Below, one piece after another: positions 33,600 to 45,061 of a stretch of DNA of 64,000 nt. Below the pieces are notes generated by a model. The model made no database searches and was not told where the DNA came from. It worked only from the letters and a program-made list of their open reading frames with translations. Position numbers and translations under genes: made by a program. Source of the stretch: Prorocentrum cordatum (lineage: Eukaryota > Sar > Dinophyceae > Prorocentrales > Prorocentraceae); contig CAUYUJ010017649.1 in NCBI GenBank assembly GCA_963575745.1, positions 739,313 to 803,312 on the forward strand. Reading direction: 5' to 3'. Within the stretch, counting starts at the first letter, position 1. Each line of letters begins with the position of its first letter.

Positions 33600-33910
33600 A
33601 AACCCCTCCCCCTACCCCCTCCCCTGGGCCAGGAAGGGGGAGGTACCGAGGCGTTACAGCGTCCAAGATGGCCCAAGATTGCTCCAAGAGGGCTTCGAAG
33701 TCGCAAGATGGCCTCCAACATGGCCCATGCTACTTCAAGATGGGTCAAGATAGCCTCCGACATACCCCCAAGAGGCCCAAAGACAGCCCCAAGACGGATC
33801 AAAGTGCCCTTCGAGCCCTCCACGGCGCCCTCCAAGATGCCAAACCTGTTCAAAAGCCTAGGGAAAATCAATATTGTTGGCATTATCGCCTTTTCGCTTG
33901 CACTCGGTGT
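33600..33910 (+). repeat. CCAAGATGGC-family element with core
   Basis: Begins after GGGGGAGGTACCGAGGCG. Cluster 33660-33850, then a core with ATTATCGCCTTTTCGCTTGC at about 33880-33900. Confidence 0.78.
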
Positions 33911-34216
33911 CGCAGGCTGTGAGAAGCTCGCGTTGACGACATTCAGCTACTGCGCCAGCTTGTGCCAGGATGGGGTGTCCCGCTGGGTGACTCTTCCAGG
34001 CGAAGTGTGCCAGTAGTTGCAGTCGCATCGTGGCTTCGAAAGACCTAGGCGTTTGGCCAGCGTGCTGGGACCAGCCCCCTCGTGGGAAGGGTGTGCCTTG
34101 TATCAAATTTTCGATGCAGGGACCTCGTCTGCTCGCTTGGGAGAGATCCTGACGATCGAATCCACGTGGTGTTGCGCTGCGGGGACCAACTCTCTGGCGG
34201 TTGTGCCAATATTGCA
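33911..34216. other. spacer without recognised gene
   Basis: Nothing recognised. Confidence 0.45.
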
Positions 34217-34290
34217 GCCGGTGGGAATACTTTTTAGTCGCGGCGGCGGGAAACGGAACGGGCGGGCCGCGCGCGAACCTAATTGCCTAA
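34217..34290 (+). repeat. repeat R, copy 1
   Basis: GCCGGTGGGAATACTTTTTA, then GTCGCGGCGGCGGGAAACGG, ending AACCTAATTGCC. The family has further copies at 36028, 36220 and 36336. Confidence 0.75.
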
Positions 34291-34830
34291 CGCGCCAGCA
34301 AACAGAGGCCTAAGCGGCACCACAAATCACCGGAAGCGGAAAGGGGTGCGGGCTGCAGCTGCCAGGAACCAGGTCCAGGAGCGCGCACATGCAATTAGCC
34401 GACCAAAGTCGTGGCGCAGCCAAGATGGCGCGAGAACGAAACCAGGATGAAGCCAGGAGCGCCACCACGAAGGACCGCAGAAACCGGCACGGCCGGGGGA
34501 ACTCACTGACCAGGAACCTGGGCATGGAAGTGGCGCCACCAAAGTTGCACACGACGCTGACAAGTGGCCGCAGAGGGCAAGGACAAGACGCAGGATAAAT
34601 CACACGAAACCTTATGCACCCAGCCCCTGAAGGGGGCAGCTCGCTTGCAGTACATTCCAGGAGGTAACGCTGCCACCGAAGGCCAGGAAGACGTCACTGA
34701 CCAGGAGCCAGCACGAGTGGCGCCACCGAAGTCGCACACTCGCTCCTGAGGCCACGCGCACTCCGGAACACGGTCGCCGACGCACGAGGAGAACTGACCA
34801 GGAACTGGGCAGGGGAACGCTTCAAGCACG
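34291..34830. repeat. degenerate tandem tract (CACTGACCAGGA words)
   Basis: ACTGACCAGGA, GTGGCGCCACC and AAGTNGCACAC recur at 34504-34555 and 34694-34740, with looser copies before. Unit near 185 bp. No gene recognised. Confidence 0.5.
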
Positions 34831-35127
34831 TGGACGAGTGAACACGAATGCCGTAGACACTGTCGTCAGAAAACCGTGGACGTAGTCAACAGAGTCGACG
34901 GCCAGGAGAGCACAGGTTGAACCACGTGCACCCAGGGGCTCCATGCACCCGCCAGGAAGTGGGCATGTGGAGCAGGGACCGGCTGCCTGAGGAGGGGGGC
35001 CAGGACGGAGCGTGGCAGTGCCGTCATCGCGCGGGGAGCGGGGTGGCTCGGCGCGGGGCAATTGCCGAAGGCGCGGGAATTAGAAGGCGTCGGGAGCGGT
35101 GATATTTTTTTTTCCAAGGAGGCGCTC
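34831..35127. other. spacer downstream of the RCC1-like gene
   Basis: No poly(A) tract is visible just below the gene end, so a retroposed 3' tail, if it existed, has decayed. A T9 run lies at 35104-35112. Confidence 0.5.
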
Positions 35128-35962
35128 TCACTCGCTTTCGGGTGTGCCGAGGACGGCGCGCCCGAACGCGCCTGCGCAGGTCTCTCCGGCGGGGGCCCGG
35201 CTCAGCAGCCCGCCCCCCGGCAGGACGGGGTCGGCCGCGGCGAACCTGGAGCCAAGCGTGCGCGCGAGGCAGCCAGCCAGCAGCCGGGCGCGCACGTCCG
35301 CCAGGCGATCGGCGGGCGCCGCCTGGACTCGGTCGAACTCCACCCCGCCCAAGGTCAGAAACTGCACGGAGGCGCCGTCGAAAGACGCCTGCAGAACCAG
35401 CGTCGGCAGCGCACCTGCCGGCGAGGAGCACGCCACGTACAGGAAACGGGAGGTCTGGCGCAGCAACCAATCCGTCCATCGGATCAGAGGGCAGGCCGCA
35501 CTGCCCCCATTCATTCCTGCCTCGGGCCACGGCCGTCCCGTCGCTCCACAGCAGGACGGTGTGAAAGTCATCCGCAGCGGCCTGCGTGTAAGTTAGGCCT
35601 CCTCCACCCAGCGCCGGGACGTCGCACTGGCCGAGGTCATTGTTGCCGCAGGCCACAGCCGTCCCCTTGCTCCTCAGCAGCACGGTGCGAAAGGCACCCA
35701 CAGCGGCATGCGTGTAGGTCAGGCCTTCTCCACCCAGCGCCGGGACGTCGCACTGGCCGAAGTCATTGTCGCCGCAGGCCACGGCCGTCCCGTCGCTCCT
35801 CAGCAGCACGGCGCGAAACCCACCCGCAGCGGCCTGCGTGTAAGTCAGGCCTTCTCCACCCAGCGCCGGGACGTCGCACTGGCCGAGGTCATTGTTGCCG
35901 CAAGCCACGGCCGTCCCGTCGTTCCGCAGCAGCACGGCGTGAGAGCCAGCCGCAGCGACCAT
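35128..35962 (-). pseudogene. RCC1-like repeat protein, retrogene with frame change
   Basis: ATG at 35962-35960 opens MVAAAGSHAVLLRNDGTAVACG. Four tandem 42-residue repeats follow, each with DGTAVACGxNDxGQCDVPAL and then GLTYTQ. The GxNxxGQ signature is that of RCC1-type beta-propeller blades, though shorter than classical 51-68 residue blades. At DNA level the 126-bp units are very similar. After GRNEWGQCGLPSDPMDG (about 35470) the homologous C-terminus continues one base out of frame: LPTLVLQASFDGASVQFLTL, then GG, RLADVRARLLAG and VLPGGGLLS, ending at 35128. The tail resembles a beta-grasp (ubiquitin-like) pattern, which is inference. A spliced-leader relic lies 38 nt upstream. One extra base could be a sequencing error, in which case the gene may be intact. 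Role unknown. Confidence 0.78.
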
Positions 35963-36000
35963 GCTGCGGCCGGCGGGCCCACGGGGCTCGGGCAGAGACC

Positions 36001-36022
36001 CTTGAGCCAAGATGGCTACGGA
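36001..36022 (-). other. dinoflagellate spliced-leader relic
   Basis: The minus strand reads T-CCGTAGCCAT-CTTGGCTCAAG. This is the 22-nt trans-spliced leader with one T-to-C change. It ends 38 nt before the RCC1-like ATG, on the same strand. It is not an SL RNA gene, because the sequence after CAAG is GGGTCTC and not a splice donor. Such relics mark genes re-integrated from trans-spliced mRNA. Confidence 0.85.
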
Positions 36023-36027
36023 ACCCC

Positions 36028-36115
36028 GCCGATGGGAATATTTTTGTTGGTCGCGGCCGCGCACCAGAGGGCAGGCGGCGAAAGGGAGTCTGGGGCGACG
36101 GGCCAACCTAATTAG
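36028..36115 (+). repeat. repeat R, copy 2
   Basis: GCCGATGGGAATATTTTTGT, GTCGCGGCCGCG, ending CAACCTAATTAGC. On the minus strand it lies immediately upstream of the SL relic. Confidence 0.75.
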
Positions 36116-36219
36116 CTACAAGGCGCAGCACAAGCCAGCCGGGCCAGCCCTCAGAAGCAGCAGCTGGAAGGCAGCGGCGGCAGGGGGCTGACTGGCTGAA
36201 CTGCAACGCCCAGGGAAGC

Positions 36220-36350
36220 GCCGATGGGAATACTTTTTTGGTCGGTGGCTCCAGGACTAATGTCAAGAAGCGGGGCAACCTTCGGGGCGCTGGACGAAGA
36301 TAATTAGCCGCAGTGGCGCATAGGCCACAGGGCGTGCCGATGGGAATACG
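36220..36350 (+). repeat. repeat R, copies 3 and 4 (partial)
   Basis: GCCGATGGGAATACTTTTTT at 36220, ending ATAATTAGCC near 36309. A truncated fourth start GCCGATGGGAATAC lies at 36336-36350. Confidence 0.7.
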
Positions 36351-36364
36351 CGAAGCGTCAAGAA

Positions 36365-36826
36365 TCAACAGGGGCGCATGCGCAAATCAGGGCAAGCGGG
36401 CAGGCATACGTTCGTTAGTTCGAGTTGAGCGTGCGGCGCGCCGTGTGTGTACGTAGCCTCGCACGATGAGGTGTCCCTGGGACGGCTCCCATGCTGTCGC
36501 GTGACTGAAGCTAGATGCATCGCCGCGCAGCAGACCGATGACATTTGCGCAATGAGCATGCAGCACCCTCGTGTTCCCCGAGTCCTCGTCGACTCCTGCC
36601 CGTGTCCCAACCTGAAACCTTCATCGTCACAGAGTGTGCTTCGGTCGCGTTGGGCAAAAACAGGTTGAGATAGCAGACGGAGAGTCCCAGCAGTAGACAT
36701 ATTGAATACAGCCAAGAAACAATGAGATTCATCGCTGGACGTCGACCAAGTGTAAAGTGCTGCCTCGAGCAGCTGGGACACATGGGCGATCTTCTCGCTG
36801 AGGATCCTCCAGGGACGCACCGTCAT
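36365..36826 (-). CDS. hypothetical ORF, unrecognised
   Basis: 153 codons starting MTVRPWRILSEKIAHVSQLL, continuing EAALYTWSTSSDESHCFLAV. Natural composition, repeat-free, several Cys. No family, membrane segment or signal peptide is convincing. It could be a small gene or an exon. Confidence 0.3.
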   Translation of the reverse strand: MTVRPWRILSEKIAHVSQLLEAALYTWSTSSDESHCFLAVFNMSTAGTLRLLSQPVFAQRDRSTLCDDEGFRLGHGQESTRTRGTRGCCMLIAQMSSVCCAAMHLASVTRQHGSRPRDTSSCEATYTHGAPHAQLELTNVCLPACPDLRMRPC

Positions 36827-36939
36827 AATCCATCCAAATCAACCATATCGGAACAGAGGTCGTACGAGCCCACAGGCGTGTGAGAGTCCTTGCTGATCAT
36901 CTGAACTCCCCTGTCCAGCACCTTTGGGGTCTTCCACCG

Positions 36940-38700
36940 TGCACAACTGAGGCTGGAACCCCCTACCCCTATGTTCTGCCCGGAACCGTCCTCAGCGATT
37001 ACTTGGCCCTCCCCTGGCTCACAAGTCACCACCACCTCGCCGAAAACCTCCCACCTCGGACTTCTGCTGGCACTACCCCATCCTATCCTCTGTCTGCGCG
37101 GAACCGCCGCCCCCACCGACCAGCTGGTCCTGGCCTGGCCAGCACCTCGCCACCACCTCGCTGACAACCCCATCCAACTTGGACTTAACTTGGACCCCCC
37201 GATCTCCAACGTTCTGCCCCGAACGGCCCCCGCCTACCACCCGGCCCTCACCCAACCAGAACCTGGCCGCCATCGCGCTAGCACTCTCACCCCCTGGATG
37301 CTCTTCCAGGACCACGTACCCTCTCAGTGGCCCACCCAGAACCACCACCCCCGCCAACCGCCCAGCCCTCGCGCGGCCCGCACCTGCTCACAACATGGCT
37401 GACACCCTCCGCCCCCGGGTCTCTTCCACTCACTGGGCCCCCACACCCCACGAACTTTCGGAGCCCTCCCCGCCGACCACTCGGCCTTCACATGACCAGC
37501 ACATGGCGATCACATCGCCAACTCCCCCCACCCTGGACGTCTGTCCAATTTCTGCCCGGAACCGCCCCCAACCACCAACTGGCCAGCACCTGGCCACCAC
37601 TCCGCTGACACTCTCCCCAGATTGTTGTGCTGGGGACTTCCCCCCCCCCGCTTACCGTTCTGCCAGGAGCCGTCTCCACCAACCACCTAGCCCTCGCCTG
37701 GCCAAACCCCTCGCCACCACCTCGTTGACGTCCACCCTATGGACCACGTCTTCGTCTCGGCCCCAATCACCTCCTTCGTTTGCCGCCCGGATTGCCCCTG
37801 ACAGCCGCCGTGGCCTCACCTGGCCAACACCTCGCCAACACATCGGCAACACCCCCCGTCCTCGGAAGAGAGAAAATGGAGGATCCGATCGAGACAGCAG
37901 GAGGAAGCGTCAAGCTCCGCAGTGTGGAAGAGAAAGCTCGAAAACAGCAGCGAGGATGGAGGAGGGAGGGGGGAGGAGGGATGGGGAAAGAGGAATGAGG
38001 AGGGATCAAGGAGGAGGAGCAGGAGGCCGACGACCCGGCCCACGCCTGGCGAACATCTGCCCACCACCTCGCCGACACCCTCTGCCCTGGGACCTGTCTA
38101 CAGGTCTCGGAAAATCAGCCAACACCCACGATCAATGCCCCCCCTCCCCCCAATGATCCAAATTGGCGGTGGCTCTGATGAGTTGCACTTCGACCGCAGT
38201 CTTCCCCGCGCGTGCCAACTTTGAATGTTGGGGGAGGGGGAGTGTCCATGAATTCTTTCCCTCTACCGTATCGAACACGCCCCTTCGCATTCTGCCTGGA
38301 ACCGTCCCCGCCCGCCAACCACCTGGCGTCCACCTCGCTGACACTCCTCCACCCGGACTTGTTTTCCCATATCCACCCACCCCCCTCAATGAGACGTATG
38401 CCCAGAGACGCCCCCGCCGACCACATCGGTTTCACCTGGCCAGCACATGACCACAACCAATATGACACCCTCACCCCATGGAGCTTCTCTTGGGAACCCC
38501 CACCCCTCAATGATCTGCCAGCAACCGCCCCCACAGATCACCTGCCTCTCGCCTGGCCAGCACATGTTCATAGGCGAGCTGACATCCTCTGTGGAACTCG
38601 CTGCCCCTGTAGTGTCAGTGTTTTCCAGAGCCACCCCAACTAACCATATGTTTCACACCTGGCCAGCAACTCGCCACGACGTCACTGACACCATCCACCC
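36940..38700 (+). repeat. degenerate satellite, units of about 105-125 bp
   Basis: Landmark CTGCCCGGAACCG recurs near 36977, 37093, 37212, 37551, 37660, 37784, 38291 and 38514. Between landmarks run CCACCGACCA, CTGGCCAGCACC and TCGCCACCACCTCGCTGACA. The array is interrupted by GGA-rich DNA at about 37930-38040. Open frames on both strands are Pro/Thr- or Trp/Gly-rich repeat translations. Confidence 0.82.
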
Positions 38701-39359
38701 TGCACAACTTCGCCTGAAGCTTTCATGTGCTACTAAGATGAGCGTATCAGTCTGCAAGCTGTCCTTGTGAACGAATTGCGTGAGCCAAGGTACAACGTGT
38801 AACACGTTTCCATCGCTCACGTCATTCAAGGCATCCAATGTGAAAGAAACAAAAAAAAAAAAAAACGGACACGAAGGAGGAAGTCTGTACGATCGGTGGG
38901 TAGGCGGAGTTGCTGCAGCATCGCGGAAGTAGCTAGACTACGACTCCTGCCATTGATAGTGCACGTGAAAATTCATATCCCTCCGCACCCGCACCGCCAC
39001 TTCTCCTCGTACTCGCACTCTCGTTCGTGCCACACCATCACTCGGGCTCCTCCTGCCACCCGTGGAAGTCTAGGAGGGAGGCAGATCTCCACACCCACTC
39101 ACCATGATTGTACACGTCCCCCGCAGAGCGGCCTCTTCCACGCAGCTCAGTTGGCGGCAGGAGCCCTGCTCGAACTGCAGTCTGCTACTCATCCCACCAG
39201 CCCTTTAGGGTGTATGTTGTTCAGAGCGTTCCCTCGTCCAACCCGGCTCCTCCCCTACGGGGAGGAAGGTCCCCCTCTCCGTCCCCCTCCCCCTAGACCT
39301 GAACGGGGCGCCCCACGGGTCGTTGGAGTGGCCAAAATAACACAATGTGGCCCCCAGGG
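38701..39359. other. spacer without recognised gene
   Basis: An A16 run at about 38852-38868. Nothing else recognised. Confidence 0.5.
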
Positions 39360-39600
39360 GGCGCGAAAATGATCCAAAATGGTATCGACGATGGCTCCAG
39401 ATAACGCAAGGACCGCTCCAAGACGGGTCCAGGTGGCCGTGGAAGCTCCCCAGCACCACCCCGAGAGGCCAAAGCCCTCCATGACGCAAGGAAGACCCAT
39501 GATTTGGGCTGTCTCGCCCGTTCGTTTCCGATGGCCTTCCGATGCCTCAAGATGGCCCCAAGAGGGCCCGTCGAACCACTGTTCCCCAACGGATCCATGA
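39360..39600 (+). repeat. CCAAGATGGC-family element with core
   Basis: Periodic words flank a core at about 39505-39555 (GGGCTGTCTCGCCCGTTCG, TTTCCGATGGCC, GATGCCTCAAGATGGCCCC). Confidence 0.78.
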
Positions 39601-39940
39601 TGTGTGAGGGCAGCAATGGCACCGATGTGTACTGTTCCCTCGGAGCAAAAAGAACTCGACAGCATAATTCGAGAGCTGTGCATTCGAGTGAAATGTAGGC
39701 ATATATAGATATATCTGTATATATAATGTGTATGTATACATCTACATATACGTTTACACATACGTACAGATGCATACACCTTCACCTTTACATGCATAAG
39801 TTCACATACGTATACACATGTGTGTATATATACGTATGTACATACATGTGTATATGATCATGATCATACAAATAGATTGAGCAATAATAGCAGTCATAAT
39901 GATAATGGTGCGAATTATACTTATGATAGTAATCACTCGG

Positions 39941-39983
<43 letters not shown>

Positions 39984-40229
39984 CAATGGTAAGGATACTG
40001 ATACTGATGATGCGACCGACAATGGTAATACTGCAAATAATGATACTGACAAAACTCATAATGAATATAGTTTCGTGTGGTTGCGCCACCTTGCCCGTGA
40101 GGTGCGAGTTGGAGTGTCGTCGGGTCCCTTGCTGGAATCCCTGGATCCTCAGCCGTCAATCCTGAGGATTATTTAAGGGGGCGCGTCGTGTGGCGCCTGG
40201 GGCGCGGGGCGTCTTTTCGCATGACACGT
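39601..40229. other. AT-rich TATACATA tract and spacer
   Basis: TATACAT/TACATA words at 39690-39870, perfect (AAT)n at 39940-39981, then unique DNA. No gene recognised. Confidence 0.65.
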
Positions 40230-40850
40230 TCGGACCTAAGAGGGCCACAAGACGGACTAGCAAGGCCTCAAGAGGCCCCGAAGACGGTGCAAGAGGTCCC
40301 CAAATCGCCGCACGATCGGGTCAAGAGCCTTACCAAGAGGACCCCGAGAGGCCAAAATCTGTGATGTTCCGTATGTGGCTGAAGGATGTTACCGGTTTCG
40401 CCGTTTCGGCTTCCCGACGCTCCAAGGCGGCTTCAGAGGCCCTCACGAACGCCCCAAGACGGCCCAAGAGACTTCCGAGAGGGCCCATAACAGCCCCAGA
40501 GGGCCCCCAAGACGGCCCAAGAGGCCTCCAAGATGGCCCAAGAGGTCCCCAAGACGGCACCAAGAGAGGGGACCCAAACGGACATTTCGGGCCCTCGGCC
40601 CCAAAAGGCCCTCAGGAGGCCCCAGGAAGCCCTCCAGAGGCCCCAAAGAGGCCCCAAGTGGCCCCCGAAAGGGTCCCACAAGGCCTCAAGAGGCCCCCAA
40701 GAGGCTCCCAAGAGTCTCCGAAGAGGTTTCCAGGAGCCCAAAACTGCCCACAAGAGGCCCCAAAACTGCCCCTAAGAAGCCCCAAAGCTGTCCCCAAGAG
40801 GCCCTCGAGAGCGCTCCGAAGAGGCCCTAGGAAGCATCCCTGCGGACTCT
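40230..40850 (+). repeat. CCAAGATGGC-family periodic cluster, longest
   Basis: At 40509-40551 AAGA starts are spaced 10, 11, 10 and 11 bp. At 40603-40762 sixteen successive purine blocks average 10.6 bp. Frames in all phases give Pro/Arg/Lys- or Trp/Gly-rich translations. Confidence 0.9.
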
Positions 40851-40889
40851 GACCCACAATGCAGGCACCGTGGTGAGATGGACCGAAGG

Positions 40890-41935
40890 CTATTGTATAT
40901 ATAAAAATATATCTATATATACACACACATACACACCTGAATGCATGCATGCATGCATACATGCATACGTGCCTGCCTGCCTGTCTACATACCTGCATGT
41001 CTGCCTACCTACATGCCTACCATATATAGAGATAAACACATAGACATACAGATATACAAAAAACACATGTGCATACTCCGATACAAATATGTGTACATAT
41101 ACATAATCGTATACATATGCAATTACATAGTTCAGCACAAATACAAATATAAATAATCATATATATATACACTTTTACACACACATGTACGTAAACATAT
41201 ACATGTACATTTACATATACATAGACATGTACATGTACATGTACATATGCATGTACATATACATATACATACGCATATATATATATATATGTATGCATAT
41301 ATATATGTATATATGTGCGTGTATGCAAATGCATATATATATATATGTGTGTGCATGCGCATATACGTATACGTATCCAATACATATATGTACATACATA
41401 TATATATATATATATGAAAGTACATATACATATAACTATACTTATAACAAAAACGTAGACCAATAGTTGAGCATATACCTATAAATACACCTATACATGT
41501 AAGTGTTTCTAAACCTACATGCATGCATACCTACAAACATTCATGCACACATATATATATATATACATAAACATGATTACATGCATGGATGCCTGCATGC
41601 ATGCATGCATGCATACCTACCGACCTATCTACATGCATGTATACACACATGCATGCATGCATCGTACATGCATGTATGCATGCATGCATTCGTATATACC
41701 TACATACATACATACATACATACATACATACATACATACGTACGTACGTACGTACGTACATACTGACCTTTTATGCATGTATGCAACACATCAAATTGCC
41801 TTAAATTACCTTGTCAGATGCTTACATTACATCACAACCATGCACACATACATACATGTCTTACATACATATATACATGCATACTTACATGAATGCGTGC
41901 ATGCATGACATACCTATTTACATCCATACGTACTT
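40890..41935. repeat. TATA/CATA/CATG tetranucleotide region
   Basis: TATATACA and CATACATG units; cleanest at 41700-41760 (CATA then CGTA). (TA)n at 41276-41288 and 41400-41414. Confidence 0.93.
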
Positions 41936-42047
41936 ACATCAGAGTGAGGGGGGCGAACGGTCATTCATTGTCCCTGGGTGCGTGGCTCAAGTGGGGATCC
42001 GTGAGGATTCTGCCTGTTGCGTTATTATTGATGTGTGTTGTCGTCCC

Positions 42048-42392
42048 CCCATGCGACCCACTCCGCGACCCACTCCGCGACCCACCCCGCGACCCACCCC
42101 GCGACCCACCCCGCGACCCATCCCCCGACCCACCCCGCGACCCACCCCGTGACCCGCCCGCGACCCATCCGCGACCCACCCCGCGACCCACCCCGCGACC
42201 CACCCGCGATCCACCCCAAGCCCCACCCCACGACCCACCCCGCGACCCACCCCGCGACCCACCCCGCGACCCAGCCCGCGACCCACACGCGACCCACCTC
42301 GCGACCCATCCCGCGACCCACCGCGACCCATACGCGATCCACCCGCGACCCACCCGCGACCCACCCGCGACCCACCCCGCGATCCACCCGCA
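42048..42392. repeat. CCACCCCGCGAC 12-bp minisatellite
   Basis: About 28 units, some shortened to CCACCCGCGAC or GATC variants. 12 is a multiple of 3, so PATH/GSRG frames stay open; not coding. Confidence 0.95.
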
Positions 42393-42539
42393 TTGCTTTA
42401 AGGAAAAACTCGGCGCCTGCGGCGGGCTGACTGCATAATGTGTAAAAGTTAGGCGACTGCGGCGGGCTTCTTCAGAGCCTCGCAGACTGACGTCGTCCTC
42501 GCCGCCCCCTCATCCGTCCGCAACTGCGAGGTGTTACTT

Positions 42540-43558
42540 ACAGGCATGCATGCATGCATGCATGCATGCATACATACATACACTCACATGAACACATATA
42601 CCTACATACAAACAAACAACCGAATATACAAGCATACAAACATAGAAGTATATATGTATGGATATACACATACACACACGTACATACACACGCCTACACA
42701 CATACGTACATACATACATACATACACACATACGTACATACATACATACATACAGACATACATACATACATACATACATGCATACATACATACATGCATA
42801 CATACATGCATACATGCATGCATACATGCATGCATGTATACATACATGTATGTAGTGCATGCATTACATATATACATACATACACACATACATACACGCA
42901 TACATACATACATACATACATACATACATACATACATGCATACATGCATACATACATGCATACATACATACAGGCATACGTACATGCATACATAAATATA
43001 TACATACATATATATATGTACATACATGCATACATACATACATACATACATACATACATACATACATGCATACATGCATACATGCATGCATGCATACATG
43101 CATACATGCATACATGCATACATGCATACATGCATACATGCATACATGCACGCATACATACATACATATAAACAAACATGCATGCATGCATGCATGCATG
43201 CATACGGGCATACCTACATCGATGCATGCATGCATGCTGGCACGCACGCACGCATGCATGCATACATGCATGCATGCATACCTACATACACATAAATGCA
43301 TGCATGCAAACATACATACGTGCATACATGTATACATGGATGCATGTATGCATGCATACAGACATGCATGCATACATGCATATATACATACATGCATACA
43401 GACATACGCATACATACGTACGTAAATAAATACATACATACACACATACATAGATGCATACCTACATACACACACACACACATCCATACATACATACATA
43501 CATGCATGCATACATACATACATATATACATACACATACATGCAGACATACATACATG

Positions 43559-43589
<31 letters not shown>

Positions 43590-43690
43590 ACAGACAGACA
43601 GACACACAGACACACAGACCCACATACATACAGACAGGCAGACATACATACATACAGACATACAGAGAGACAGACAGACATGTGTATACG
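42540..43690. repeat. (CATA)n/(CATG)n microsatellite, about 1.1 kb
   Basis: CATACATA with CATG, CACA and CGTA variants; (CCAG)n then (ACAG)n at 43559-43610. Plus-strand HTYI and minus-strand MYVC frames are repeat translations. Confidence 0.96.
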
Positions 43691-44370
43691 CACGAGGGCC
43701 ACTCCGACGAAACGCCGCCGAACGCTGGTTCCATGTCCTGTGCATCTTGCACACCTGCGTTCGCCGTCACTCGACATCACTACAGCGCGACACGGGATGC
43801 GACGGTACGCGACGAAGGCCCACGACCCGGGGTCGGAGACACCGACTGCCCCACCTGGCACCTGGTGCCTGCCTCCGACGACTGCCGAGCCCTGCTCAAG
43901 GTCGAAACAAAGACGCCGCAACAACGCGCTGAGGCACTCGAGAAGCGACCGCGCTGGTACGACGCCCCCCGCCCTGGTGCCGTCGACTGCGGCTCTGGAG
44001 CTGCACAGGCAGCTCTCGCCGAGGTGGAGAGGCGCCCCCAGCGTCGGGGTGGGTGTTGCCACAGGTCGCTCTGGCCCAAATCGACCCCAGCTTCCCAGGG
44101 AAGCCAAGATCGCATCCAGAGCACCCCTCACGAGGCCTAAAGCGCCCCTCCAGACAGGTGCGAATTGTTCCTTAAATTTGATTCCTGGGGAGGAGCGGGC
44201 ACGGAGGGAAGACGAGGCCAGGGCTGGGGGGCAGGGCAGGAGACGCGGAGTCGCCGGGCTCGCGGGCAGCCGAGGCCACGATGCGACGTCACATGGCTGG
44301 TCCGCCGCTCGCCCTTGGGGGGCCCTGTCGCCGCAGCTGGATTCGCGTCGGAATTCTGGCCAGAGCGCGC
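43691..44370. other. spacer without recognised gene
   Basis: GC-rich unique DNA; open frames show no domain. Confidence 0.45.
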
Positions 44371-44790
44371 TCCAACAGCGGTCCAGGGACTGGCTGCGTC
44401 GGTGCCGTTTGGCTTGAAGAGCTATGCGACGGCGCGAGGAGGGAGGTGCCCGACCTCGCGGCGGAAGGCGACGGGCGGGCGCTGGAAGCAGGCGGAGGTC
44501 AATCGAAGACTTTTCGTGCGCGAAGGCTATCGGAGGGTGCCGCCTAAAAGCGGCCCAGGGAATGGCTGCATCGGCGCTGTTCGGTTGAAAGAACCATGCG
44601 TGGACGCGAGTAGCAGGCGCATCGAAACCCGCGGCGGAAAGCGGCGGGCGGGCGCTGGAAGCAGGCGGAGGTGAATCGATGATGCACGTGACAGCGATGG
44701 CTGTTGGAAGGAGCCGCCTAGAGAGCAGGAGCGGGCCTAGCCTCCACGGAAGACGCGCGGCGGGGCCGTGGAAGCAGGCGGAGGTGAAGC
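44371..44790 (+). repeat. tandem repeat, unit about 172 bp
   Basis: GCTGGAAGCAGGCGGAGGT recurs at 44481, 44653 and (as GTGGAAGCAGGCGGAGGT) 44768. CCAGGGANTGGCTGC with CGGTTTG/CGGTTGAA recurs at the start of units 1 and 2. The third unit is shortened. Confidence 0.8.
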
Positions 44791-45061
44791 GCGTCTGATC
44801 TCGAGCGCGGAAATTGGGGCGGGTTGGAGGTCAGAGAGGTGGGTTCAGGCGTGGGCCGGGGGGGACGAGGCTTGGGGCCCAGCGGCCCTCTTATAATACT
44901 AGTTAAGGGTACCCCTCTGCTCCAGGGCGCAGAGGCGTAGATGCGCCGTGCACCACCTCCAATGTGTGCTGTAATAGGAGCATGGGCGGCGAACCCGCGA
45001 TCGCCGATCCTTGTCTTTTTATACGGTCCGGCGCCTGACCGCGGTGGCTCCAGCTTAGTTT

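Noticed and set aside
37179-38156. 325-codon Pro/Thr-rich open frame
   Set aside because: Lies wholly within the degenerate satellite; composition follows the repeat.
41975-41985. GGCTCAAG as a spliced-leader end
   Set aside because: Only 8 nt match and no gene follows.
42602-43754. Long frames of the MYVC, HTYI and MCVC type on both strands
   Set aside because: Translations of CATA/CATG tetranucleotides.
43454-44140. Plus-strand frame ending in natural-looking sequence
   Set aside because: Its first half is microsatellite translation and the rest shows no family.
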